From: an uncultured Roseateles sp. | GTDB taxonomy: Bacteria > Pseudomonadota > Gammaproteobacteria > Burkholderiales > Burkholderiaceae | Assembly: GCA_946886855.1 (NCBI GenBank) | Contig: CAMPJJ010000010.1 | Span: forward strand, 20,185-84,184 | Direction of reading: 5' to 3' | Length of the DNA stretch: 64,000 bases | Shown: positions 18,342 through 26,736 of the stretch, one piece after another | Numbering within the stretch: position 1 is the first letter of the stretch | Layout of the letters: each line of letters opens with the position of its first letter | Translations under genes and position numbers: made by a program | Notes under the pieces: model-generated | The model's database searches: none | What the model saw: the letters and a program-made list of their open reading frames with translations, nothing else | Told to the model about the DNA's origin: nothing

Positions 18342-18358
18342 CTGGCACGGGCGTTGCA
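18342..18358 (+). promoter_or_regulatory. Sigma-54 (-24/-12) promoter of the rsr operon
   Basis: The sequence TGGCACG-GGCG-TTGCA begins at 18343 and matches the sigma-54 consensus at every conserved position with correct spacing. It lies 80 bp before the rsr ATG, opposite rtcR. A second TGGCACG at 18323 lacks a correctly placed TTGC and is probably not used. Confidence 0.92.
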
Positions 18359-18437
18359 AAGAAGAAGGCAAGACAACACGGCGACGCCACCAGGACGGCA
18401 TCGCCGAACGACATCCGAATCCGACAGGGAGGACAAC

Positions 18438-20024
18438 ATGGTCAACACGCAACTCTTCAAGACGACGCCCGGCAAGCTGCCGCCCGCCGCGGACGCGGTG
18501 AACCAGTCCGGCGCCCGTGCCTATGGCTACGAGACCCGGCACCGCCTGGCGCAGCTGGCGGTTACCGGCTGCATGACGTCGACCTTCTACGCCGACGCCC
18601 GATCCCAGCTGGAAGATGCGCTGGCCCTGGCTCAGGACGTCGACACCGCCTTCCTGGCCAAGACCGCGGTCTACGCCCGCCAGGCCGGTCACATGAAGGA
18701 CATGCCCGCGCTGCTGGCCGCCGTGCTGGCGCAACGCGACATCGCGCTGCTGCAGCCCGTGTTCGGCCGCGTCATCGACAACGGCAAGATGCTGCGCAAC
18801 TTCGTCCAGATCCTGCGATCCGGCCAGACCGGCCGCAAGTCGCTGGGATCGCGTCCGAAGAAGCTGGTCCAGCAGTGGCTGGTGAACGCGAGCGAGCAGC
18901 GCCTGCTGCAGGCGGCCATCGGCAATGAGCCGACGCTGGCCGATGTGGTCCGCATGGTCCACCCGAAGCCGACGGAAGCCTGGCGCGCGGCGTGGTTCGC
19001 GTGGTTGATCGGCCGTCCGTACGACGAAGCGGCGCTGCCGCCCGCGACGCAGGCTTATGAGCGCTTCAAGCGCGCGCTGCTCTCCGGCAAGACGGAAGGC
19101 GCGACGGCGGACGATCTGCCGCCCGTGCCCTTCCAGATGCTGACGGCGCTGCCGCTGAACGACGCGCACTGGGCGCGCATCGCGGCGCAGGGCTCGTGGC
19201 AGATGGTGCGTCAGAACCTGAACGCGTTCGCACGCCACGGCGTGTTCGAGCGTCCGGAGATGACGGCGCAATTGGCCGCGCTGCTGCGCGATCCGAAGGC
19301 CGTGGCCTTGGCCCGCGTGCTGCCGTACCAGCTGATGACGGCGTTCAACGCGACGTCCGACGTGCCGGCGGAGATCCGCGAAGCGCTGCAGGACGCGATG
19401 GAGGCCGCGCTGGTCAACGTGCCGGCGATCGAAGGTCGCATCGTGGTCTGCCCGGACGTGTCGGGGTCGATGTCGTCGGCGGTGACCGGCGGACGCGGTT
19501 CGGCGACGTCGGTGGTGCGATGCATCGACGTGGCCGCCCTGGTGGCTGCGGCGCTGGTTCGCAAGAACCCGGACTGCCGCGTGATGCCGTTCGAATGCGA
19601 CGTCGTGCCGGTGAAGCTGAATCCTCGCGATTCGGTGATGACCAACGCGGCGAAGCTGGCGGCGGTCGGCGGAGGTGGAACGACGGTCAGCGCGCCGCTG
19701 CGTCAGCTCAACAAGGAGCGGGCGATGGTGGACCTGGTCGTGATCGTGTCCGACAACGAGTCGTGGATCGACGCGCGCCGTCACGGCGCGACCGAGACCA
19801 TGGCGCAGTGGGAGGCGATCAAGGCCCGGTGCCCGACGGCGAAGCTGGTGTGCATCGACATCCAGCCCGGCGCGTCGACGCAGGCGGTGGAGCGCCGGGA
19901 CGTGATGAACGTCGGCGGCTTCTCGGATGCGGTGTTCCGCATGGTCGGCGAGTTCGCCACCGGAGCGACCGAGGCCGGCCACTGGGTCCGCGAGATCGAG
20001 CGCGTGTCGCTGGATCCGCAGTGA
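18438..20024 (+). CDS. rsr: Rsr, Ro60-like TROVE/VWA RNA-binding protein
   Basis: A 528-residue ortholog of the Ro autoantigen. The TROVE HEAT-like ring spans about residues 15-330 (PLSSS-free start MVNTQLFKTTPGKLPPAADAV, then YARQAGHMKDMPAL). The C-terminal VWA domain (about 332-500) has an intact metal site: DVSGS near 340, a Thr in GGGGTT, and SDNESW. Ro rings bind misfolded RNA ends in the hole and Y RNA on the outer rim; in bacteria Y RNA tethers Rsr to a nuclease or gates access. The ATG at 18438 has a strong AGGGAGG site. It is the first gene of the sigma-54 operon and is followed by the Y RNA genes. Confidence 0.95.
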   Translation: MVNTQLFKTTPGKLPPAADAVNQSGARAYGYETRHRLAQLAVTGCMTSTFYADARSQLEDALALAQDVDTAFLAKTAVYARQAGHMKDMPALLAAVLAQRDIALLQPVFGRVIDNGKMLRNFVQILRSGQTGRKSLGSRPKKLVQQWLVNASEQRLLQAAIGNEPTLADVVRMVHPKPTEAWRAAWFAWLIGRPYDEAALPPATQAYERFKRALLSGKTEGATADDLPPVPFQMLTALPLNDAHWARIAAQGSWQMVRQNLNAFARHGVFERPEMTAQLAALLRDPKAVALARVLPYQLMTAFNATSDVPAEIREALQDAMEAALVNVPAIEGRIVVCPDVSGSMSSAVTGGRGSATSVVRCIDVAALVAAALVRKNPDCRVMPFECDVVPVKLNPRDSVMTNAAKLAAVGGGGTTVSAPLRQLNKERAMVDLVVIVSDNESWIDARRHGATETMAQWEAIKARCPTAKLVCIDIQPGASTQAVERRDVMNVGGFSDAVFRMVGEFATGATEAGHWVREIERVSLDPQ

Positions 20025-20074
20025 ACGATTGAAGGATGGAATGATTGAATGAAGGCTGTCGACGGCACCGGATG

Positions 20075-20235
20075 CGGTTGCCGCGGCGAGCGATGAATGC
20101 CGGTGGAACTACAGCACTCTTAATGCCCTGGTCGCGGGTTCGAATCCCGCCGGGGTCCTTCGGGACACCGTAGCTCAGTCTGGTAGAGCAGGAACATGTT
20201 TCACCATCCCTTGTCATCGCTCACCGCGGCAACTG
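20075..20235 (+). ncRNA. Bacterial Y RNA 1 (YrlA-like) with permuted tRNA module
   Basis: The ends 20075-20096 and 20214-20235 pair over 22 positions with one G-U and one C-A mismatch. Inside lies a tRNA-like fold in permuted order. It has an anticodon-like hairpin (loop CTCTTAA 20117-20123, like tRNA-Lys CUU) and a T arm (GCGGG 20134-20138, loop TTCGAAT, CCCGC 20146-20150). The acceptor stem (20151-20158 with 20163-20170, 7 of 8 paired) is closed by a UUCG tetraloop, and TA is followed by a complete D arm (GCTC 20173, loop AGTCTGGTA, GAGC 20186). The motif GATGAATGC (20092) and CCTTGTCATC (20209) recurs in Y RNA 2 and probably forms the Rsr-binding site. Its place between rsr and rtcB is that of yrlA genes. 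The exact ends are inferred from pairing. Confidence 0.85.
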
Positions 20236-20263
20236 CCCGGTCGAGTCCCGGCCCCCTGTTTTT
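20236..20263 (+). other. T-arm-like fragment and T-run between the two Y RNAs
   Basis: CCGG-TCGAGTC-CCGG (20237-20251) looks like a tRNA T arm with a seven-base loop, and it is followed by GCCCCC and TTTTT (20259-20263). It may be the remnant of a third tRNA-like module, a processing signal for Y RNA 1, or a weak terminator. I cannot tell which. Confidence 0.45.
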
Positions 20264-20389
20264 GCGGTGAATGCAGACAGGACTACATCGGTGAGCACCC
20301 GCCCCTCGGGGCGCGGAGGTCGCGGGTCCGAACCCCGCCCGGCGCAAGCCGGTAGCTCAGAAAACGTCTTGCCGATTCCTTGTCACCGC
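20264..20389 (+). ncRNA. Bacterial Y RNA 2 (YrlA-like), permuted within the D loop
   Basis: GCGGTGA (20264-20270) pairs perfectly with TCACCGC (20383-20389) and carries the same motif as Y RNA 1: GGTGAATGC at 20266 and CCTTGTCACC at 20378. The enclosed tRNA-like module runs D-loop GGT, D-stem GAGC (20293-20296), anticodon-position hairpin (20298-20316, CTCG tetraloop, one bulged C) and T arm (GCGGG 20322-20326, loop TCCGAAC, CCCGC 20334-20338). The acceptor stem CCGGC (20339) and GCCGG (20348) is capped by GCAA; then come TA, D-stem GCTC (20355-20358) and AG. Thus the tRNA circle is opened inside the D loop and the Ro-type helix is inserted there. It ends 20 bp before the rtcB start. Confidence 0.85.
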
Positions 20390-20409
20390 GCTTTTGAATG
20401 GAACGAATC

Positions 20410-21624
20410 ATGAAGAACTACAACGAGATGGAAGTTGCCGGCGGCGTGCCGGTGAAGATGTGGACGCAGGGCGTGCCCGTCGAGGATGAGGCGCGCAAGC
20501 AGCTGATGAATGCGGCGAAGCTGCCGGTCGTGTTCAAGCACATCGCGGCGATGCCCGACGTGCATCTGGGCATCGGCGCGACGGTGGGCTCGGTGATTCC
20601 GACGCTGAAGGCGATCATCCCGGCCGCGGTCGGCGTCGACATCGGCTGCGGGATGATGGCCTGCAAGACCACGCTGCGCGCCGAGGACCTGCCGGACAAC
20701 CTGGGCCCGCTGCGTTCCGCGATCGAAGCCGCCGTGCCGCACGGACGCACGCCCAAGGGCCGCGACGTCGGCGCGTGGGAGAACCCGCCCGAGATGGTCG
20801 ACGCCGCCTGGGCGGCGCTGCAGCCCGACTTCGCCGAGATCTGCCGCGACTACCCCAAGCTGAAGAACACCAACAGCCACAAGCACCTGGGCACGCTCGG
20901 GACGGGCAACCACTTCATCGAGGTCTGCCTGGATGAACTGGGCTTCGTGTGGTTCATGCTGCATTCGGGTTCGCGCGGTGTCGGGAACGCGATCGGCACG
21001 ATGTTCATCGAGCTGGCGAAGAAGGACGCGATGCAGCATCAGGCCAACCTGCCGGATGCGAACCTCGCGTACTTCGAGGAAGGCGCGAAGTACTTCGGCG
21101 ACTACGTGCGCGCGGTGGGCTGGGCGCAGAAGTTCGCGGAGACCAACCGCGAAGTGATGATGCGCCGCGTGATCGCCGCCGCCAAGAAGGTGATCGGGAA
21201 GAAGTTCGAGAGCCACATCGAGGCGGTGAACTGCCACCACAACTACGTGCAGAAGGAGACCCACTTCGGCCAGGACGTGTTCGTGACCCGCAAGGGCGCG
21301 GTGAGCGCGAAGCAGGGCCAGATGGGGATCATCCCCGGCAGCATGGGCGCGCGCAGCTACATCGTGCGCGGCAAGGGCAACCCGGAGAGCTTCGAGAGCT
21401 GCTCGCACGGGGCCGGCCGCACGATGAGCCGCACCGAAGCCAAGCGCCGCTTCACGCTCAAGGACCAGCGCGCCGCCACCGAGGGCGTCGAGTGCCGCAA
21501 GGACGCCGACGTCATCGACGAGATCCCGATGGCCTACAAGGACATCGATGCGGTCATGGCGGCCCAGCAGGACCTGGTGGAGGTGGTGCACACGCTGAAG
21601 CAGGTGGTGTGTGTGAAGGGGTGA
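20410..21624 (+). CDS. rtcB: RtcB, 3'-phosphate/5'-OH RNA ligase
   Basis: A protein of about 404 residues. RtcB joins RNA 2',3'-cyclic phosphate or 3'-phosphate ends to 5'-OH ends using GTP and Mn2+. Conserved elements are PVKMWTQGVPVE at the start, MPDVHLG, the metal cysteine in DIGCGM (about C80), NTNSHKHLGTLGTGNHFIE, the LHSGSRG loop, and the guanylylated histidine in CSHGAGRTMSR (near 333). The ATG at 20410 gives MKNYNEM, matching the usual RtcB N-terminus; an in-frame ATG at 20398 is possible. The ribosome site is poor, so translation may depend on the structure of the upstream Y RNA transcript. It is third in the operon rsr-Y RNAs-rtcB-rtcA. Confidence 0.96.
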   Translation: MKNYNEMEVAGGVPVKMWTQGVPVEDEARKQLMNAAKLPVVFKHIAAMPDVHLGIGATVGSVIPTLKAIIPAAVGVDIGCGMMACKTTLRAEDLPDNLGPLRSAIEAAVPHGRTPKGRDVGAWENPPEMVDAAWAALQPDFAEICRDYPKLKNTNSHKHLGTLGTGNHFIEVCLDELGFVWFMLHSGSRGVGNAIGTMFIELAKKDAMQHQANLPDANLAYFEEGAKYFGDYVRAVGWAQKFAETNREVMMRRVIAAAKKVIGKKFESHIEAVNCHHNYVQKETHFGQDVFVTRKGAVSAKQGQMGIIPGSMGARSYIVRGKGNPESFESCSHGAGRTMSRTEAKRRFTLKDQRAATEGVECRKDADVIDEIPMAYKDIDAVMAAQQDLVEVVHTLKQVVCVKG

Positions 21625-21741
21625 TGAGCGGCACGCCGGGCAGCAGACCCGGCGACCGGCAAGACAACAACAAGCGCAGCACACGCGCGACAACGACAGA
21701 GAGGCGCGCCCCTCGCATGGATTGCGGGGACGCGAGAGAAC

Positions 21742-22809
21742 ATGAAGACCACGGAGAAGATGATTGAACTGGACGGCTCGCACGGCGAAGGCGGCGGGCA
21801 GATCCTGCGCACGGCGCTGGCGCTCTCGATGTGCACCGGCACGCCGCTGCGCATCGAGCACATCCGCGCGAATCGCCCCAAGCCGGGATTGATGCGCCAA
21901 CACCTGACCTGCGTGCTGGCCGCGCAGGAGGTCTGCGGCGCGACGGTGATCGGCGCGGAGCTGGGCTCGCAAGCGCTGGAATTCCGTCCCGGCCAGGCTC
22001 ATGCCGGCGACTACCGCTTCGCGGTCGGCACCGCGGGCAGCTGCACGCTGGTGCTGCAGACGGTGCTGCCGCCGCTGATGCTGGCCGACGGACCCAGCCG
22101 CCTGCGCCTGTCCGGCGGCACGCACAACCCGATGGCGCCGCCCTTCCATTTCCTGCAGCGCAGCTTCGCGCCGCTGATCGCTCGCGCGGGCGCGAAGCTG
22201 GACCTGACGCTGCGTCGTCACGGCTTCTTCCCCGCCGGCGGCGGTGAGATCGAGGCCGTGATCACCCCGGCAGACGGCGGCCTGCGCCCGTTCGACCTGC
22301 TCGAACGCGGCGAGCCGCTGGAAGCCTTCGCGGAAGTGCTGGCGCCCGCGCTCCCGCGCGGCGTCGCCGATCGCGAGCTCGAAGCGCTGCAAGGCCTGAC
22401 CGGCTGGGACAGTCACCAGTTGCGCGTCGGCACGGCGCGTCAGAACGAAGGGCCCGGCAACGCGCTGATGACGACGCTCGCCTACGAGCAGTTGACCGAG
22501 GTCTTCATCGCCTTCGGCGAACGCGGTCTCTCGGCGGAGGAAGTGGCACGGACCGTCTTCAAGGAGATGCGCACGTACGAGATCTCCGCCGGCGCGGTCG
22601 GCCCGCACCTGGCGGACCAGTTGGCGTTGCCGCTCGCGCTGGCGGTCGCGGGTTCGGGCCGCCCGGCGGCCTTCACCTGCACGGAACTGACCGAGCACAG
22701 CCGCACCAACTTCGGCGTCATCGAGCGATTCCTGGACGTGCGCTTCGACTCGCATCTGGAGGTCTCGCGCGCCGGCAACGCCTGGCGCGTCGACGTCCTG
22801 CCCGGCTGA
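21742..22809 (+). CDS. rtcA: RtcA, RNA 3'-terminal phosphate cyclase
   Basis: A 355-residue enzyme that converts RNA 3'-phosphates into 2',3'-cyclic phosphates through a covalent AMP-histidine, supplying ends for RtcB. The signature HGEGGGQILRTALALS lies at residues 14-29; RPKPGLMRQH and GSCTLVLQTVLPPL follow. The adenylylated His is probably in TEHSRTN near residue 319. The length is typical. The 117-bp gap after rtcB contains a small CCGGG/CCCGG hairpin (21643-21660) but no clear promoter, so rtcA is probably cotranscribed. The ATG at 21742 is preceded by GCGAGAGAAC. Confidence 0.95.
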   Translation: MKTTEKMIELDGSHGEGGGQILRTALALSMCTGTPLRIEHIRANRPKPGLMRQHLTCVLAAQEVCGATVIGAELGSQALEFRPGQAHAGDYRFAVGTAGSCTLVLQTVLPPLMLADGPSRLRLSGGTHNPMAPPFHFLQRSFAPLIARAGAKLDLTLRRHGFFPAGGGEIEAVITPADGGLRPFDLLERGEPLEAFAEVLAPALPRGVADRELEALQGLTGWDSHQLRVGTARQNEGPGNALMTTLAYEQLTEVFIAFGERGLSAEEVARTVFKEMRTYEISAGAVGPHLADQLALPLALAVAGSGRPAAFTCTELTEHSRTNFGVIERFLDVRFDSHLEVSRAGNAWRVDVLPG

Positions 22810-22821
22810 ACTTGCCGTCAG

Positions 22822-22860
22822 CTTCGCGCGAAGAAACCGACAAGATCGCGCCGCTATAGT
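22822..22860 (+). promoter_or_regulatory. Palindrome and candidate -10 element before the WGR/DUF4132 gene
   Basis: A perfect 12-bp palindrome CTTCGCGCGAAG (22822-22833), possibly a weak terminator of rtcA, is followed by TATAGT at 22855-22860, a good -10 hexamer without a convincing -35. The next gene starts 33 bp later. This suggests its own start of transcription, but read-through from rtcA is not excluded. Confidence 0.35.
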
Positions 22861-22893
22861 CCCCTCCCAAAGCACTTTCAGGGAGGGGTAGCG

Positions 22894-25800
22894 ATGCGGC
22901 GTTTCGAGTTGGTGGAAGGCAGTGCCAGCAAGTTCTGGGAAGTCTCGCGCGACGGCGCGGCGGTGACCGTGCGCTTCGGCCGCATCGGCACCAACGGCCA
23001 GGAAAAGACCAAGACGCACGCCAGCGAAGCCGCCGCGATCAAGGACCTCGAAACGCTCGTCCGCGAGAAGACCGGCAAGGGCTACAGCGAGGTCGGCGGT
23101 GAGGTCGCCGCCGACGGCACCGCGAGCTCGCAGACCAGCGCCGCGCCGGCTCCTGCGCCAGCTCCGAAGAAGACCGCGCAGCGCGCCGCTGCGCCAGTCG
23201 CAGCCCTGGCCAAGGCCAAGGCCGAGGCCGAGACTGAGACTGAGAACGCTCCCGAGGCGGCATCGGCATCGGCGTCGGCATCCGCACCTGCTCCGGCATC
23301 CATGGCGAACGCGGCGGGCGGCCCGCTGCCCGCCATCGACTGGCCGTCCGGCGGCCTGACCTGGACCGCCGCGCTGATCGAGGCCCTGCCGCCGCTGCGC
23401 GGCGTGCACGCCCCTGAAGGTCCCGCGGCGGCCTCGCTGGCGACGGCACTGCCCCGTCGCGATGCCACCTACGTCCACTATCACAAGGCCGACCTCGAGC
23501 GCACCCTCCAGGACCTCTGGCCGGGCTTCACCCGCTGGACCAACGACGAGCTCGGCCAGCGCCTGCAGCGCGATGCGCTGAAGGATCTCTCGCTTGACGG
23601 CTGGGTGCAGCACTTCCTGCAAGCCATGGCGGCCGATTTCACCTTCGGGCCCGAGGAAGCCGTCGGCGGCAGCCGTCCCCAGACCGGCCTGCGCTGGCTG
23701 ACCGAGTGGGCGCTGGCGCTGCGCGGCGTGGCTGTCGCCACCGACATCGCGATCGCACTCGGTCCGATCGGCGACAGGCACTACTTTGCCGCGAGCTGGC
23801 TGCATGACGCCACGCTGCGGCCGATCCGCCGCGAGCTCGCGCGCTGCGACGACGCCACGCACGCGCAGGTCGAGACGCGCCTGGGCGACATGGACGCCAG
23901 CCTCCACTCCACGCTGCGCATCCGCGCGATGCTCTTCCCGCGCCGCCTGGACTGGGTGCGTGAACTGCCGGTCCCGCGCGACCACTTCGGCGTGTTCCTC
24001 GACGCCACGCTGCCGGTGGAGGAGATGCTCGAACGCCTGCGCGAATTCATCCGCCATCGCTACATCTCGCAGATGAAGTCGAGCCTGCTGCTGCAGCTCC
24101 GCCAACACGGCGAGGCCGCCGTCCCGCTGCTGACGGGGCTGCTGGCGATGGTCACGAGCAAGGAAAGCATCACGCCCATCACCGGCCTGCTGCAGCGACT
24201 GCGCGCGCCGGCGCTTCCGCGTCTGCTCGCACCGATGCTGGAGCGGCCGGAGGTGCGCGAACTGCTGGACCGCATCGCCGAGACGCATCCGGCCGCCGTC
24301 ATCGCGAGCACCGCCGGCGAGGCCCTGTCCGGCCGCAACGCCTTCCTCGAAAGCTGGCTGCAGCGACTGGCGCTGCGTGCGCCCGATGCGCTCGCCGTCG
24401 CCGAACAGGAACTCGCTCCGGAGGTCCGCGAGCGCCTGCACGCGGTGCTCGCGCGCAACCAGGCCGCCGAGTGTCCGCCCGACCAGTTGCCCGCGCTGCT
24501 GCGCGAGCTGCCGTGGACGCGCAAGGTCAAGCTCACCCCGCTGCCCACGCTCGAGCTGAGCGCCGCCGACCGTCCGGTCCACATCGCATTGAGCCCCGCC
24601 GAGAGCGCCGCCGTGCGCGCGATCGAGATCAAGCCGGTCGTCATCCGGAGGGGAGACAAGAAGCTCGACGAGCAGTTGTCGGACATGCAGATCCGTCCCG
24701 AAGGACGCGCACGCCTCCTGGCCGGCGCGCCGCTCGAGGACGGCGACTTCGTCCTCACCAAGCAATGGTTCTACGGCGTCGACCCCGAGATCCTGATGAC
24801 CCTGCCGCCCGCCCCGTCGCTCGCGCTGTGGAACAGCTATCCGAGCCGGTACTGGAACACCTGGTACTGGAAGCCCGCCTACATCCACGCGCTGCTCGAC
24901 CGGCACGGAGAGGCGGCGGTGCCGGGCCTGATCGGCCTGGTGGCGGCGTTGCCTGAGATCGGTCTGCCGGTCGCGAATGCCGTGGACAGCGTGGGCCTGG
25001 TGCCCGCCATGCTGCACACGTTGCGCAACCTCAAGAAGGCCAAGCCCGCGGCGATCGCCTGGGCCAACGCGCATCCGGGCACCTTCCTGGCCGGCGCGCT
25101 GGTGTCGGCCTTCAGCGCCGACAAGACCGCCCGCGAGAACGGCCAGCACGGTCTGCGCTGGTTCATGACCGCGCACGGCGAAGCGCCGGCCCGCGAGGCC
25201 GCCGCGGCCTTCGGCCCCGAGGTCGAGGCCGCGCTGCAGGCGCTGATCGACGCCGACCCGCTGCTGGTGCTGCCCGCTCGCATGCCCAAGCTGCCCGCCT
25301 TCGCCGTCACCCTGGCGATGCGCCGCCCGGTGCTGCGCGAGAACGGCCTGATGCTCTCGGGCCCCGATGCGGAATCGGTCGCGCTGATGCTGGCCATCAG
25401 CAAGGTCGAAGCGCCCTATGCCGGCATCGTCGAGCTGAAGGCGCTGTGCACGCCGACCTCGCTGAGCGCGTTCGCCTGGGACCTCTGCGAGGCCTGGCTG
25501 CAGAATGGCGCACCGGCCAAGGAAGGCTGGGCCTTCCAGGCGCTGGGCATCCTCGGCGACGACGACACCGCGCGCCGCCTCGCCGCGCGCATCCGCGAGT
25601 GGCCCGGCGAATCGGCGCATCAGCGCGCCGTGTCCGGCCTCGATCTGCTGGTGGCCATCGGCACCGACGCCGCGCTGATGCACCTGAACGGCATCGCCGG
25701 CAAGGTCAAGTTCAAGGGCCTGCAGGAACGCGCCCGCGAGAAGATCGCCGCGCTGGCCGAGGCCCGCGGGCTCACGTCTGAAGAGCTCGCCGACCGGCTC

Positions 25801-26736
25801 GTTCCCGACCTCGGCCTGGACGAAGACGGCACGCTGACGCTGGACTTCGGCCCGCGCCAGTTCCGCATCGGCTTCGACGAATCGCTCAAGCCCTTCGTGC
25901 GCGACAGCGCCGGTGCGCGGCTCAAGGACCTGCCCAAGCCGATCCGCACGGACGACGCCGCGCTCGCGGGCGCCGCCACCGAGCGCTACAAGCTGCTCAA
26001 GAAGGACGCCAAGGCCATCGCCAGCCTGCAGGTCATGCGCATGGAACTGGCGATGACCGCGCGGCGGCGCTGGACCGGCGAGGAATTCCGTGCCTTCTTC
26101 CTGTCGCATCCGCTGATGCGCCACCTCGCGGCCCGCGTCGCGTGGGGCGTCTACGAGGGCGACCGCGTCGCGCGCCTGTTCCGCGTGGCCGAGGACTGGA
26201 CCCTGGCCAGCGCCGAAGACGACACCGCGGAGCTGGCCGACGGGGAGATCGTCGGCATCGCGCATCCGCTGGAGATCCCGGCCGCGGAACTCGCCGCGAT
26301 GGGCCAGGTCTTCGCGGACTACGAGATCCTGCAGCCCTTCCGCCAGCTGGGCCGCGAGACCTACGCGCTGAGCGACGCGGAACGCGCCGCCAAGTCGATC
26401 ACCCGCTTCGCCGACAAGGCCGTCGCCACCGGCAGCGTGCTCGGCCTGGTCAACCGCGGCTGGGGGCGCGGCCAGGCGCAGGACGCGGGCTGGGTCGGCC
26501 AGTTCGAGCGCCCGGTCGGCGACGGCCTGTCGATCGAGCTTGAACTCGACCCGGGCACCATCGTCGGCGATCCGAGCTACGAGCCCAAGCAGCGCATCCC
26601 GCGCATCGTGCTGCGGCGACAGGGCACCTGGGGCGACGACGGCCTGGAGAGCTTCGACCGCCTGCATCCGGTCGCCGCCAGCGAAATGCTGCGCGACGCC
26701 GACCTGCTCGCCCCTTGGAAGGAACCCGCGAAATGA
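22894..26736 (+). CDS. WGR domain and DUF4132 protein (MolR/YehI-like)
   Basis: A 1280-residue protein. The N-terminal WGR domain (about residues 1-70; FWEVSRDGAAVTVRFGRIGTNGQ) is a nucleic-acid-associated module also found in PARPs. An Ala/Pro/Lys-rich linker follows (about 78-140), then a long alpha-helical, HEAT-like body and the DUF4132 domain (about 1015-1200; MELAMTARRRWTGEEFRAFF). Proteins of this build occur with MoxR ATPase, VWA and SWIM genes, as in the E. coli yeh cluster, but the role is not established. The ribosome site GGGAGGGG is strong. It lies 84 bp after rtcA on the same strand and overlaps the next gene by 4 bp. Confidence 0.85.
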   Translation: MRRFELVEGSASKFWEVSRDGAAVTVRFGRIGTNGQEKTKTHASEAAAIKDLETLVREKTGKGYSEVGGEVAADGTASSQTSAAPAPAPAPKKTAQRAAAPVAALAKAKAEAETETENAPEAASASASASAPAPASMANAAGGPLPAIDWPSGGLTWTAALIEALPPLRGVHAPEGPAAASLATALPRRDATYVHYHKADLERTLQDLWPGFTRWTNDELGQRLQRDALKDLSLDGWVQHFLQAMAADFTFGPEEAVGGSRPQTGLRWLTEWALALRGVAVATDIAIALGPIGDRHYFAASWLHDATLRPIRRELARCDDATHAQVETRLGDMDASLHSTLRIRAMLFPRRLDWVRELPVPRDHFGVFLDATLPVEEMLERLREFIRHRYISQMKSSLLLQLRQHGEAAVPLLTGLLAMVTSKESITPITGLLQRLRAPALPRLLAPMLERPEVRELLDRIAETHPAAVIASTAGEALSGRNAFLESWLQRLALRAPDALAVAEQELAPEVRERLHAVLARNQAAECPPDQLPALLRELPWTRKVKLTPLPTLELSAADRPVHIALSPAESAAVRAIEIKPVVIRRGDKKLDEQLSDMQIRPEGRARLLAGAPLEDGDFVLTKQWFYGVDPEILMTLPPAPSLALWNSYPSRYWNTWYWKPAYIHALLDRHGEAAVPGLIGLVAALPEIGLPVANAVDSVGLVPAMLHTLRNLKKAKPAAIAWANAHPGTFLAGALVSAFSADKTARENGQHGLRWFMTAHGEAPAREAAAAFGPEVEAALQALIDADPLLVLPARMPKLPAFAVTLAMRRPVLRENGLMLSGPDAESVALMLAISKVEAPYAGIVELKALCTPTSLSAFAWDLCEAWLQNGAPAKEGWAFQALGILGDDDTARRLAARIREWPGESAHQRAVSGLDLLVAIGTDAALMHLNGIAGKVKFKGLQERAREKIAALAEARGLTSEELADRLVPDLGLDEDGTLTLDFGPRQFRIGFDESLKPFVRDSAGARLKDLPKPIRTDDAALAGAATERYKLLKKDAKAIASLQVMRMELAMTARRRWTGEEFRAFFLSHPLMRHLAARVAWGVYEGDRVARLFRVAEDWTLASAEDDTAELADGEIVGIAHPLEIPAAELAAMGQVFADYEILQPFRQLGRETYALSDAERAAKSITRFADKAVATGSVLGLVNRGWGRGQAQDAGWVGQFERPVGDGLSIELELDPGTIVGDPSYEPKQRIPRIVLRRQGTWGDDGLESFDRLHPVAASEMLRDADLLAPWKEPAK

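Noticed and set aside
20101..20200. Ordinary tRNA gene (T loop TTCGAAT and D arm TAGCTCAG visible)
   Set aside because: The arms are in permuted order, the acceptor stem is closed by a tetraloop and there is no 3' end, so it cannot be a normal tRNA; it fits a Y RNA module.
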